DNA of 64,000 nucleotides from Karstenula rhodostoma CBS 690.94. Taxonomy: Eukaryota > Ascomycota > Dothideomycetes > Pleosporales > Didymosphaeriaceae. The stretch lies in assembly GCA_010093485.1 (NCBI GenBank), contig MU001493.1, positions 777,599 to 841,598 of the forward strand, written 5' to 3'. The position numbers and the translations under genes were made by a program. Positions 46,905 to 58,516 of this stretch are shown here, piece after piece (the stretch's first letter is position 1; each line of letters opens with the position of its first letter). The notes under the pieces were generated by a model that saw only the letters and a list, made by a program, of their open reading frames with translations, did not search any database and was not told the origin of the DNA.

Positions 46905-48664
46905 TCATTCCTGCTTTGCGACAGCGATCTTATCCTTGTAGGACTTTCCAGCCCAGAACCACCACCCAATGATCAAAATCGGCAAAGACCCAACTACAAC
47001 GCAAGTGTAGTTCATACTTTCAACAGTCACAGGTAATGAGTAAGGAAAGCTAAAGAAGACGATAGCGAACGTCAGCCAGCAGATGGTCACACCATTGACC
47101 AGCCAACCCCAAATCCCCATGTGGAAAGCACCCTTGTACATATTGCGTCTGCCGGTAAGCATATTGGTGAGGATAGGGATGTAGTACGCGATGTTGTTGA
47201 TGGTAACGGCGGAACCAAGCATAGCGTTGAAAGCCGTGGAGCTGCCGAGGTATATGCAGCCCAGCGCCGCATTTGCAGCCGTCACGAGCAGCTGCGCATT
47301 GAACGGTATGCCAAACCTCGAGCTTACACGTGCCCACGTATTCGACCAGGGCATAGCTCCATCCCGTGCAAAGGCCCACAGCACTCGCGAGGTCGAGAGC
47401 TGTGATGATATGACACATGGGCCCAGCGCTACGAAGAGAATGAAGGTGAGTCCGAAAGCGCCTCCGGCGGATTGTGTAGCTTGGTGGAAGAGCTCTGCCA
47501 GTGGAAGGCCGGTGTTTGTTGTGCCGAGCGCGCCATAGTCCTGGACGCTGAACATCAGTCCGATCAGGTATGTCAGACCAGTGAAGAAGGCGATCGTGAG
47601 TGTGATAGCAATGGCCAGAGGTGCGTTGCGCGACGGCTATAGAGTAGATTAGCTAAGTGATCTGGGAATATCTATAGGTCATCGTATGGTCACTTACGTT
47701 AGGCATCTCTTCAGTGATGTGTGTTACTACAAGGGATCAGCAGGAGGCAGAATATCATGTTCGCGTGTTCACTCACCGCCGTCAAGTCCGCCCAGACTGT
47801 ACAAAGGATTGACGAGTCCCACAGCGAAGGCCACAACATTGTTTTCCCAACCAGTATTATTGATCCAGGTGCGAAACACGAACTCGGGGCTCTGATGTGT
47901 CGGTGCGCAAGCCAAGACGGTGACGAGGACAACCAGCCAACCAATCTGAAGGTAGAAGAGCGAGAACTTGTTCAGGCTTGGGATGATCTTATTACCAAAG
48001 AGCACAACAGAGGCTGTACACAGGTTGAGGCCTTGGTAAATCACAAAGATCTCCCATGTTTTGACAGTCATATCTTGGTGGTAAAGAGCGATCAGTGCCC
48101 CCAATGTCTGCGCATATATCAAGTTCGTAGAGGCGGTGGTAAAGATCCCTGAAAAAATGTTAGATGATGATTTTACCGGCAGATCGTACGCCAAGAAAAC
48201 TTACAGCCACAGACAGTGAACCAACCAGTGAGAAAACTGAGGAAAGCAGACTGCTTTTTCGGCGCAACGGCAGCTATCCAGTGATACATCCCGCCCTCGG
48301 TAGGATAGCTCGAGACGAATTCTGCCAAAGACGCGCCAAGAAAGCATTGCAGTATTGTAACAAAAATAAAGCCATAGATGATAGCTCCTGGTCCGCCAGC
48401 ATTGATCTCCGTGACAATGCCCAAGCCCAATCCCGTCCAGGAAATGGTGGTCGTGGACGCGAGACCTATCAGCGACAGGGTCGAGAAATGACGTTCCAGT
48501 TCTTGTACATGGCCTATAGATCATCAGCGAAAAGAACTCCTGCTCATTTGTCTACGATTCGTACCCATCTCAGCGAGTCGCATCTCGTCTGTGTTAATTG
48601 ATTCTTCCTCGCCTTTTCTTGTGGTGCTGACCCCGACCACCTTTCCTTTCTCAGAAGTATCCAT
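46905..48664 (-). CDS. APC-superfamily amino-acid/choline permease
   Basis: Five exons (48664-48565, 48513-48205, 48148-47777, 47726-47698, 47636-46905) close to 513 residues. The fourth exon is only 29 nt but is needed to read DGVTHITEEMPNP, a conserved loop of fungal permeases of the choline, GABA and amino-acid group. The N-terminal cytosolic tail is followed by FSTLSLIGLASTTTISW and NAGGPGAIIYG (first two helices), SYPTEGGMYHW and about ten more hydrophobic segments. It should import an amine or amino acid across the plasma membrane. The substrate cannot be read from sequence; Hnm1-type choline carriers and Uga4-type GABA carriers are the closest families I recognise. The start region is shared with a divergent secreted-protein gene. 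Confidence 0.9.
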
Positions 48665-49245
48665 GTTGGCGGTAAATCGCAGTTTGTTGGGAACACTGAC
48701 CCAAATAATCTACGACAGAAAAAGGGTTGTGTAGCTGCCACTACTTCGCGATGTAGGAGAAACGAATGCGTTTTTTAAGAACCGTTATCGGGTATCACAC
48801 GACACCTTGTCCGACTTACTCGCGAAGCTGCGCGCTTATCCGCGAGGGCAATGATCTGGGGATATCATTGTGGAGCCCCTAATGTCCGAGTTTACCGCCT
48901 GGAGGTGACTAGCGCTCTAGATCGTCGGTCCGGTGATCGCCGGAATAGATAGAGTACACATCCGACCTTTTCACCGTAGTTTGCCGGAACTTCGAACTTG
49001 AGCACGGTTACAATTGCGGGCGCTGAAGATGGGGAAGTCGCTAACGAGTCAATACAGCCTATCAGGCAATTGAGATACGACATAGAGTCCGATAACTATC
49101 ATGAGGTTAATCTTTACAGTTTTGGTGTGCCGTAGCTACTGTGGCACCCATATATGCGGACGAGTGGTCCCATTGTATATCCGCCATCGTCTTCGCCTCT
49201 TCCCATCGATCTGGATACACACAAGGGGCTATCTTACTTCTTGAA
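48665..49245. promoter_or_regulatory. Divergent promoter, permease and secreted protein
   Basis: 581 bp between opposed starts. No repeated motif recognised beyond scattered CGG triplets (for example GTCCGGTGATCGCCGGA at about 48929-48945, an imperfect palindrome). Confidence 0.5.
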
Positions 49246-51123
49246 ATGTTCGCAAGAGCCGCCACATGGACCACACTCGGGCTCTTGGCTCTGAGCCCGA
49301 GTGCGAGCGCCGTAAAGCTGAGCGGCCACCCCAAGGATATGTTCGACAAGTCTATGTCCTTCCTCGACCAGCTTTACGATGACTCTGTTGGCTACTTGTA
49401 TTGGTTCTACTACCCACTTGCAGCCGGCCAACACGAGACTCGCTCCACGATCTGGTATGATTCTCCCCGGTACAAAGTCGCTATGTCTTAGACATAGACG
49501 CTTTATACATAATCCTCTTTTGTGACTTAGCTGACTTTGTAACCGCGAGTAAAGGTATGTTCCGGGACTGCTGCAGAGGCAAAAAGGCGACGATGTGGAG
49601 CAAGCCATCAGGATCCTCAAGAATGTCATTGGCGACCAGGAAAAAGATGTTGAAGCTCAGTGGTATGGAGATTATACTGTCTACCCAGAGCAGCCAACTG
49701 TGAACAGCTCGGCATATCCGCCATCTGTAGGTTGCAATTCTTCTATTTCTACGGACCTTCTCCTGATCAAGGACGCAGATCTATAATTCCTGGGACCCTA
49801 ATTGGAGGGGGTTCATCGGTACGACTCTAATGGTGGTATATGAGGAATTCAGAAACTTTCTGCCAGACGATGTCCAGGACCTTATCCTTGAGAGCATGTA
49901 CAACAACACCGTTGGCGACAGCTATCGTGTAGGTGGTGTGGATGATGATAACTTGTAAGTTGACCCACTAGGCACGCATACGGCGACATATCAATCTACA
50001 TTTTTGCCACTATTTAGTTTACTGACGCATCAGCAGATATCCTTCCTACAGTAATCCAGCATATATGCGTGCTGTCGCATCAGGCTGGACCGGACGGAAG
50101 TTGAACGACTCAAATATGACGGCTGCTGGTGAGATGTACGCGGAAGAAGTGCTCGAGCTGTTCAACATGAACAACACCTTATCCGAGTTTAACAGCCCAA
50201 CCTACGCAGGCATAACCATCTATGCTTTGACACTTTGGGCAAAGTACATGCCGGAAGATTCGGTGATGGGTCGCGAGGGTCGGCGTGTGCTGGAGCAAGT
50301 CTGGGATCTCCTTGCCTCGATGTACAATCCTAATCTCCGCAACCTGGCCGGGCCTTGGGATCGTACGTATGGTTACGACATGAACAGCTACGTGGGAATC
50401 CTGTCAGTCTACCTGTGGTCTCTCCTCGGCGAGGATGCAGCCTTCGGTCGATCCAAGGAATCGCCCTTTTACCGCGCTCACGCAGATGATTTGGAGATCG
50501 CGCCATTATTAGCCGTCCTTGCGCCGTTCCACAATTCTCTAGTCCCTAAATCAACAATCCAGAAGCTCGCTTCTTCCAGCGGCGAAACACTTATTTCACG
50601 GCAAGCGTATGCGCCGCCTTACGACTTGGAGCCGCGCAACATCACGACCTGGGTATCACCCAATCTGACGATTGGCGGCGAGTCATTCAACCAACGCAAT
50701 CTCGGCGGCGCACGTGAAGACCGCTCTTCGTGGAACCCAGCCGTCATTCAGTGGAAGAGGCGTGACGGTTCTGTTGGCTGGTTCAATGCCTATCCGTCCG
50801 AGACCGCTATGACGATCGACGTCGCTCCCAACTCCATCAATCTTACATATCCAAGCGGCAATGCTTCAAGCACCTTTAGCTTCATTGTGGCTTCGAATCC
50901 GCTCGGTGGCAAACGGGACATCACCTCTGTCCGGGATATTGAAGGCTTGGAACTCGAGGTCGGTGGAACTGTTGATGTGGGCTCGCCTAGTATCTCGTTT
51001 TGCGGGCTTGTTGGTGGGACGTGCGACATCATTCATGGGTTTGAATTTTGGAACATAACGTGGTCCATGCCCTCGAATACTACTGATGTCCCATACATCA
51101 ACCTCAAAGTCAATCTCCTATAG
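49246..51123 (+). CDS. Conserved fungal secreted protein of unknown function
   Basis: Four exons (49246-49454, 49555-49726, 49779-49954, 50037-51123) give 547 residues. A signal peptide spans about 1-22 (hydrophobic core ending SASA). Motifs shared with a widespread fungal family that I recall without an assigned activity: HETRSTIWY, QWYGDYT, SWDPNWRGFIGT, GDSYRVGGVDDDNLYPSYSN, FNSPTYAGITIYAL and AGPWDRTYGYDMN. At least eight N-x-S/T sites (NMT, NNT, NIT, NLT, NAS, NTT) support secretion and glycosylation. Repeated helical Trp/Tyr-rich segments suggest an α-helical toroid like six-hairpin glycosidases, but no catalytic pair can be named. It is divergent from a permease. Confidence 0.85.
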
Positions 51124-51562
51124 ATCAGGGTGGGGGTAGAGTAGCCATGATAATGCATGATTTCCCACTATCAGCCAGATACTATTCCCCGTCAGAAGTC
51201 ACATGAGGTTTCAAAACGCCTTCATCAGTATCTCTCGCGCGAATATACATGGTGAGGGGAGACGAAATATATTTTGAACACGAATATAGCTCTCCTATGG
51301 CTGGATTATGCATGAGTGTGTGTGACATTACGCTGCATATCTACAACACCTAGCCAGATGGCTCACCACCAGCTTTCTGAGATGAAGCAGATGTGGTTTT
51401 TGAACCCACAGTTGAAGAGGGCTCTTAGCTATCCTCATCAGAATTTCTTAGTGCAAAAACATCACATCGATAGCCCGAAAGTTGTAATGAAGATTCGAGA
51501 GCAACTATGCATCCTAGTTCCAAACCAACCTCTTCATCTTGCCCAACACCCCAAAAAGCCCC
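51124..51562. other. Intergenic, convergent 3' ends
   Basis: 439 bp between the secreted-protein and cupin genes. Nothing recognised. Confidence 0.6.
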
Positions 51563-52198
51563 TTACGCCCCCGCCCCATCCGGATGCGTAGGGTCGATCC
51601 ACTTCACGGTCTCCGGCCTCTCCACAGGGTCCAACTCGGGCAAATTAATCGCCACCGCCTCACTATCACTCCGCATAAGCACACACTCCAGTTTCTCCTC
51701 ACTGCTCGCATTGATTTCCTGGTGCGGCACATACGGCGGGACGAAGATGAAATCCCCAGGCCCCGCCTCGGCCGTGAACTCGAGCTTCTCGCCCCAGCGC
51801 ATGCGCGCGCGGCCTTTGAGGACATAAATGACAGATTCCAGGTGGCCGTGGTGGTGGGCTCCGGTTTTGGCGCCTGCGTGGATGTGCACGGTGCCGGCCC
51901 AGAGCTTGGAGGCGCCGACGCGGGCGAAGTTTATGGCGGCGGCGCGGTCCATGCCTGGGGTCATGTGGGCGCCGCCGACGGGCTCGAGGGAGTCGCTTGG
52001 GATGACGCGGACGCCGGTGGTTTTCCAGGCGTCTTCTGGGGCGGGATGGTGGTGCTCGTGGTCGTGGTCGTGGGCGTGGTTATGGTCGTGGGTGTGTTCA
52101 TGGCTTGAGCCCGTTGGTGCTGGTGCTTGGTCTGATGACATTGTTGCTGTAGTGGTGCTCTGGATATCTTGCAAACGTGAGGTCGCTTTGTGTATCAC
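51563..52198 (-). CDS. Small cupin-domain protein with His-rich N-terminus
   Basis: Single exon, 211 residues, or about 192 if the second Met (MSSDQ) is the real start. Cupin motif 1 reads GAHHHGHLESVIYVLKG, with the His cluster and Glu that bind metal. Motif 2 reads GDFIFVPPYVPHQEIN, with the second-shell His. Ahead of the domain is a run of about 17 residues of alternating His, Asp and Glu (HEHTHDHNHAHDHDHEHHH), a pattern seen in metal-handling proteins. TPGMDR and LWAG link it to a fungal/bacterial family of single-cupin proteins of unknown substrate. An enzyme (dioxygenase or isomerase) or a binding protein is possible. No signal peptide, so probably cytosolic. Confidence 0.85.
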   Translation of the reverse strand: MIHKATSRLQDIQSTTTATMSSDQAPAPTGSSHEHTHDHNHAHDHDHEHHHPAPEDAWKTTGVRVIPSDSLEPVGGAHMTPGMDRAAAINFARVGASKLWAGTVHIHAGAKTGAHHHGHLESVIYVLKGRARMRWGEKLEFTAEAGPGDFIFVPPYVPHQEINASSEEKLECVLMRSDSEAVAINLPELDPVERPETVKWIDPTHPDGAGA

Positions 52199-52744
52199 CT
52201 AGTCGCTGTTGATGTTGCCTGGGTAGGGCTGGGCTGAGAACCGTTTTAGATAAAGCGTTTTGGAAGAAGCACAGCTGGAATTTTCGTTTCGTCGATTGAG
52301 CAAAATGATAGGAATGTCACATTGCAACACATGTATGGAGTCTTGCGTGCTTACTATGTGGATCCTCGCCAGGTGTTCAGGCTCAAAGTGGGGGTATGCG
52401 GGGAAATGACGCCTCGGCATCTTTAGCATCGTCTCCCACAGCTTTGCAGAATTCGCATCAGCAAAAGATCTCGGTTGTGTTCGAATCTTAACGATCAATG
52501 CAGGGTTTAGTTTTCTCCATGTAAACAATGGACAGAGTTAGCGGAGGAGGGAGTCGAGCTAGCGATCGTCCACCAAAGTCCACATTTCAGCATTAGACGC
52601 TTCATTGCCTGCATATACCGGAATTCTGCATCAACTAACTTCATTCACGCCTAGCAAACTATGTGTGAAATATGTAAATTATGCTTAGGTCGTTTACTTC
52701 TATGGTGCCATCTCTACCATATCTACTGCCGAAGAAGTTGCCGC
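52199..52744. other. Intergenic, no gene recognised
   Basis: Upstream of the cupin gene and downstream of the MFS gene. A minus-strand ORF (52199-52528) has no motif. Confidence 0.55.
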
Positions 52745-54360
52745 TCATGCATTCACATCATTATCTTGCTTTGGAGGAGGAAACTCGCGCGAATCCCTCG
52801 CCTCGTTTGGAATCTTGCCATCAATGCTCAATCTCGCCGCCAACTGCTCAACCGCACCGGGCGCAAAGTCGCGGTACTCGGAGCTAGTTCCAAGTCTGAA
52901 GCCAAGGTAGATAGTCATAAGGAAGGTAACGCAAAGCATGCCGAAGACAATCCACTGCATGATGGTCAGTCACAGCACCGTTCCAGTTGCGGAGTACAAA
53001 CTTACATTACCCATGGGGTAGTTTGGCCCATCACTACCAGGGAAGAGAAACGGAGCGCTGATCCCTCCGCAGTTCGAGATAGCAATAGTCACACCGGTGG
53101 CAAGAGCAGTTGCCGTCGAACCTGATACAGTGGCCGTGCGGTGGGCCAGGAACGGCATGACGGCTGAGTTGGTGCATGCAATAAGGAAGACAGCGACATA
53201 GCGGGCGATCCAGTTGGTAACTAACGCCAGGATAAGGTAGCCGGAGCCAACAAGGGCCAGGCCGGCGAGGGCGTGACGGATACGCTCTCTGGAGTAGTCG
53301 GAGTGGATGCAGTTGGCTAGAATGATGATCAGACCGAACACATTCGGTGGCACTGTGAGTAATTGCCCAACGTAGCCCGAAAACCCCAGATTGGCGACAA
53401 TCGTAGGGCTAAAGTACGAGAAAGCGTTCAGGCTGTTGACCATGAAGAAATAGCTGATCGCGTACATCCAAAACAGCGGGTCCAGGAGTGTTTGCTTGGC
53501 GATCGCCATGTTGAATGTTTTGTCTTCCTTGTTAGGAGCAAATGGACCCATGCGAGCAACCGCGAAAGCTCGCTCTTCTTCAGTGAAGAATTTGGCATCC
53601 TGCGGATAGTTGGGCATCCAGATCCAGACGATGACACCAAAGATAACGGCAGGAATGCCAGTGAGAACAAAGAGCCACTGCCAGCCCGCGAGACCGGCCT
53701 TGCCGTTGAGGAATGAGATACCGGTCGCCAGCAGACCACTGAAGGCTCCCGCGACTGCCACGGAACCGGCGAAAATGGCCAAACGGGTCGCGCGCTCGGA
53801 CGGCTTGTACCAGTAGCAGAGGTACATCACAACGCCAGGGAAGAAGCCTGCTTCTGCCACTCCGAGGAAGAATCGGATGGCGAGCAGACCCCCGAAACTC
53901 TTCACCGCACACGTGCAAATGGTGATTATACCCCAGCTGATCATAATCCGGCCAATCCACACTGAAGGCGTAAAGAATTTCATAGCGAAGTTGCTGGGTG
54001 CTTCAAAGAAAACGTATGGTACGAAGAAGACGGCGACGGCGATGTTGTAGCGGTTGCCCGTGAGATCGAGTTCTTTGACGAGATTGCTCTCAGGTGTATT
54101 GTTGTTGAGTGTTCGCGCGTTACCCAAGTTCACCTGCGCTTTGTCAGTCGTGCGCGCACACTCTTGACTAACGTACATACACGATCGAGGAAGTTGATGA
54201 AGTACGAAACGCAGATAAATGGGAGAATCCACATATCAATCTTACGGACAACGCGCCTCTCCATGGCTTTGTCGTTCAGATCTGGCACGTATGTCGTCCC
54301 GACCGCGACGTCCTGTTCGACATTGGCCTGGTCGGCATCCTTGGTATCCGTGGTTGCCAT
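52745..54360 (-). CDS. MFS transporter, anion:cation symporter (Dal5/allantoate) type
   Basis: Three exons (54360-54181, 54133-53006, 52954-52745) give 505 residues. The N-terminal VVRKIDMWILPFICVSYFINFLDR is the usual opening of this family, with the conserved (D/N)FLDR at the end of helix 1. The loop WYKPSERATRLAIF between helices 4 and 5 and the twelve hydrophobic segments fit. The long loop with YPQDAKFFTEEER separates the two halves. The C-terminal 45 residues are hydrophilic and cytosolic. Family members import organic anions such as allantoate, nicotinate, pantothenate or tartrate with protons at the plasma membrane; the substrate here is not identifiable. No pathway gene for such compounds is adjacent. 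Confidence 0.92.
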
Positions 54361-55509
54361 AATCGGTAATGTCCGTCTGCACAGAGGCGAAATGCTTCAA
54401 ACGATCGATGAAGCAAACAAGATGGTATAGCTACGTGTGCAACCAGTATGTAGTGGGCGACAGACCCATTTTGAACATCACATCAAACCGAGAATATCCT
54501 TGTGCGCTCATGAATTTGCCTCCAGCGTTACCAAACAGTTGTGCTGCCCAGAGATAACAAAGATACGATGCTCAACCAAGGTCTTGCGTTCGCATGAGGT
54601 CGGTCCTTCTACACGCTGTTATCGAGTTTGGTTGTGGGGGTAGGCCAATGAGAGCCCTGGGGAAATCGACCGTTGGCCCATGACAGGTCGGCCCGACATC
54701 GGATAGGTACCAAGAGAAATTTCCGCCCTGCGATTGTTTCGGATATGCAAAGTACGACCCACTTCAACACAAGATTCCAGTCGTTTTCATTAGTAAGGGA
54801 GCAGGCAAAAACTTTGGGATGTTATCTTGTCGTCGCGTCTCATAACGGCTTTGTCCGAGGGACCCTCTTTCGGTCAAGATTCAACCCACACAGTCTCATA
54901 CGGCTGGATAAGTGTTTCTCCGCTTGTTGAGTGACTTCGCGTTCGTCTCCAGTGCCTCTATGAGAAATAGTGGTGGCTAGCAGAGATACCAACCCAAACC
55001 TTGGCAATCCGTATCCTTCTCTTCAATCCGCATTTTAACCCAAGTGGTATTCTGCAAATTAGAACAAGTAGCAAGGGGCTGTTGATAGGTAGCCGGTTTG
55101 GGCTCTGGGGGAGAGACGAGCACATGTCATCTATGTATATCACACGTCTTCAAATCCGGGTACTAGAAGGTAACGCTGCGTAAGCTAGCTGAGTTGGGAT
55201 TTAAGGTAGTATAAGTGCGTATCCAGAGTAGCAGTCATCAGATAGAACCTGCCAAATTGATGATTGCAGTTGAGCTCGATCTTCGGAGGCACCGTTGTAA
55301 ATAGGTTATTAGATTTGTGATTGTTGGAGGTAGAACGCGACACACGGGAGGCGGGGCGGTTGAGGACACGCTAGCCTAAGGAGGAAAGGCTATGACGCCA
55401 GATCACATGATGAAAACGGGGCTCTCCAACAATTCCACAGCACTTTGACGGAGAGAGGTAAACCGACACTACGACTCACACCGGTTGAACCGCGCCCAAA
55501 GTCGCCAAA
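54361..55509. other. Intergenic, no gene recognised
   Basis: 1.15 kb between divergent genes (MFS transporter and coilin-like protein). ORFs at 54437-54930 lack domains. It should contain both promoters. Confidence 0.55.
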
Positions 55510-57793
55510 ATGCGGCTGCGACTGAGCGTGCAGCGGAATAATCTCCCCGTTTCCAACATTCTCTGGAGCGTGCCAGACACAGCGAGCGCGCAGGCCTACA
55601 CTTTCGCGCGACTGCTCGAAGACGTCAACCGCATTCTACCGCTGGAAGCTGAGCAATGGGGCCTGGAGGATTACATTGTTGAGCTCGAGGGCTTTGAATG
55701 CCTTCATTTCTCGCCTGTGCTGCAGACACTGAAAGAGGACGACCGCCTCTCGTGAGTTGGTTTTGCGCAAACTTGCAGAGCTCCGCTGACAGCTCTTCTC
55801 CCACAGCATCCGACCTCTCCTTACCGCCGAAGTCCGCTCCCGTACACTCACCGGCCGTACCCAGATCTCCGAAGACGGACGCCATCTCGTCGACGGCATA
55901 CCTTTCGGTCGACCCTACCTGAGACAACCGCTCCGCCCCGCCGTGAGCATCCCGCCGCGCAAACGCCTTCGAGTCGACGAGGATACGGCTGCAGATACTG
56001 AGGCACCGGAATCGGCAGGCTTCATCACGGCAGCCGCGGAAGCGGGAGCGCAGTCTCCCATAGCTAGTCCCGGCGCAAAGAAGAACAGGAAAGAAGTACA
56101 ATTCTCGCAAGCAGATGAGGAAGGCTCGGACGACAGCGAAGACGACGAAGACTTTGTTCCTGGACATGTTAGCGAGGGCTCGGTAGATTCGGAGAGCGAC
56201 GACGACAGTTCTTCGGCGGTTTCTGAAGCTTCTGCACAGGCCCCGGAATCGAGTGGACGGCGCTCGCCTGAACACGAAGCTTCAGATACATCGTCAGCAT
56301 CTGAGACCGACATCAGCTCGGATTCGTCTTCAGAGTCTGATAGCGACTCACCATCGGAAGCAGACCTGAAGGTTGAGGCCAGCGTAGGCTCCGAATCTGA
56401 TTCCGATAGCGATTCAGACTCAACCGACTCCGGATCAGATAGCGACAGCGACAGCGACAGCTCTACACCAGAAGTACTTTCCTCGAAACTCCCCGTACCG
56501 CCATGGTCGGGCTCAAAAAATACACGTAGGAGAAATTTCAGGCGAAAACAATTAGTGAAACTCAACCAACTCAAAGCGGAAGGGAAATTACATCCTGATG
56601 CTACCTACACCGATCTACAAGAGTATCTTGGAACTCCCAAAGAGCCGGTCTCACCAATCCGAACCCCGGCACACGTCATGTCTAAGTCGACGGGCAAGAG
56701 AAAGCGACTGGGCGAGGATGCAGACCAACACGCCCAGACACAAGTGGACGAATCTGCGGAGCTCGAGCGACGGAGAGAGGAACTCATGGCGAGGCTAACA
56801 AACACTGCACCCGACGTTGAAATGACTCCGGTCGAATCGTTGTCGTCTACCGTAGAACAAGCGGAGCAGAGTGCAAGCGTGAGCGCTTCATCCGCAACGA
56901 CAGCAGTCTCCACATCTAAGAAGGATGCTGCTACTTCGGCACCACCTGCCAAACGGCTTCGACCCAACGTGTCGGCCATTGGCCGCATTCTCCAGCGCCA
57001 GGCTGTGAATGTCGAGCGAAAAACGTCAAAATCCGTTCAACCAACAGTCGTCGATCCCGAACCCGAGGGTGCTTCCGATCCTGACTTTTGGAAATCACGA
57101 ATTAATCTGTCCGCATTCGAGTGCTGGGATGAAGAACACGAACTCAGTGCTCCTCCATTTCCGTTCGAACAACACTGGGACCCGGCTAGCAAGCTGATGC
57201 GCGAGAAGAAGCAAACCAAACAAAAGAAGAGGGCGAGGAAAAGCGAGCAGCCCACTGAGCTATTGGTTTACGATAATGAAGACCAAGAGCCGGAGGAGAC
57301 ACCTATTCTTGACTATGATGACTCGCCCGAAACCATGAAGGCAGCTTCCGACCCTACAGATGCCGCTGAATCCCAGATTCTACAGGAAGTAGAGCTAGCT
57401 GCAAAGAGTGACTTGCCGCCTCTGCCCGAGGACGTCGAGTCGCTCGCTATGCTGCAGCCACATGATATACAAGTCGGCGCGGTCGTTGTATTCAAGGTCT
57501 ACGCTATCGATCCTGTGACGGTTACTCCGCACATTAGTGATTATAAGACAGCAGTTGTCGAGAAGGAAGGCGACTCAGGCCATGGGGCGGGAACCTTCAG
57601 GTTGAAGCTCGCCGATCGCGATATCCCGCACAAGGCGAGTGAGGTGGTGGATGAGAAGGGTCGCTCGGTCAAAAACGCCGTGAGTGGCTTCCGGATGAAC
57701 GACGAGGACGAAGACGAAGACGAAGACAACAGCGTTTGGGAGGGCACTTTTGGTGAGTTGGTGGAGCCAAAACTTCTGAAAGCTGCGGTGTAG
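55510..57793 (+). CDS. Coilin-like nuclear protein (fungal DUF7357 type)
   Basis: Two exons (55510-55751 and 55807-57793) give 742 residues. The N-terminal 115 residues resemble the ubiquitin-like coilin N-terminus as found in fungi: MRLRLSV, FARLLEDVNRILPLE, DYIVELEGFECLHFSPV, then GRTQISEDGRHLVDGIPFG. A basic PPRKRLRV (possible nuclear signal) follows. About 195-305 is a Ser/Asp/Glu stretch with many SDSDS repeats, typical of CK2-phosphorylated linkers. Around 630-700 (IQVGAVVVFKVYAID, then GTFRLKLADRD) lies a Tudor-like segment, and near the end a short poly-Asp/Glu run. Coilin scaffolds Cajal bodies and snRNP maturation; the fungal proteins are poorly studied, so the role is inferred from resemblance. 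Confidence 0.78.
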
Positions 57794-58035
57794 GGGTATG
57801 GAGTGCGAATGCGCAATGTTAACCCAGCGTTGTTACGATCCACCGTTGTCTTGGACATTTGTCGTCTATCACGGATTATTTGGCCAGGCGCATTGCAAAT
57901 GCGTCACAATCGGCGCAGATGAGCAGGCAAGCGCACAGAAGACGTGCTAGGATAAATGATACCCCAATTCTTACCTGAAGCCATCGAATCCCGAAATGAT
58001 ACTTGCAATGTTGTCCTGGTCTCCGCACGTGTTGC
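57794..58035. other. Short intergenic region
   Basis: 3' flank of the coilin-like gene. A second minus-strand ORF overlaps (57876-58166) in a different frame from the next entry and looks spurious. Confidence 0.4.
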
Positions 58036-58326
58036 TCACGGAACAACCTTCCACGTACCCCGCCAATCGGCATCCCTGACATCAGCCTCTCCACGTTTAG
58101 CCATACCTGTAGCGCCCAAGGAGAGCTCCCCAATGCATGCTGCGGCGATTTTTGGGTTTTGCCCAAAGAAAACCGGGGATAACTTTATTAGGCGACGCGT
58201 GTGCAGCGAGATTGGCTCGAGAGGTACCTTTTCAGGGTCCGGGTGCGTCCCCTCGGCTTCGGATAGCTTCGTTAGCCCCTCCATCTCAACTGCCGCGGTG
58301 GGGTATCTCATGATGTTTCGGGCCAA
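58036..58326 (-). CDS. Small hypothetical protein, 96 residues
   Basis: A single-exon ORF between two confident genes. The product is hydrophilic with a plausible coding composition (MRYPTAAVEMEGLTKLSE, KVPLEPISLHTRRLIKLSP, FFGQNPKIAAACIGELSLG, GEADVRDADWRGTWKVVP). I do not recognise the family. A GTGAGC donor at the stop and a CTTCAG acceptor downstream could form an intron, but the next codon is also a stop, so the end is the same. It could be a real small mitochondrial or nuclear protein, or a chance ORF. Confidence 0.4.
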   Translation of the reverse strand: MARNIMRYPTAAVEMEGLTKLSEAEGTHPDPEKVPLEPISLHTRRLIKLSPVFFGQNPKIAAACIGELSLGATGMAKRGEADVRDADWRGTWKVVP

Positions 58327-58516
58327 GCGAAATTTTCGTATCAGCGTAGCTCTTAGGGCCCGAGGGGAGCCTCAGTGCTGCGGGGTGTTATAGTCTCATA
58401 TTCTTTTTCACCGAAGGTAAACAGGAATTGAACATCGCAAGGTGCGTGGGAACGGAACAGTATGCATGGGAAGTGCATCTGGAGCTGACATCAATCCATA
58501 GAAAATAGATAACAAG

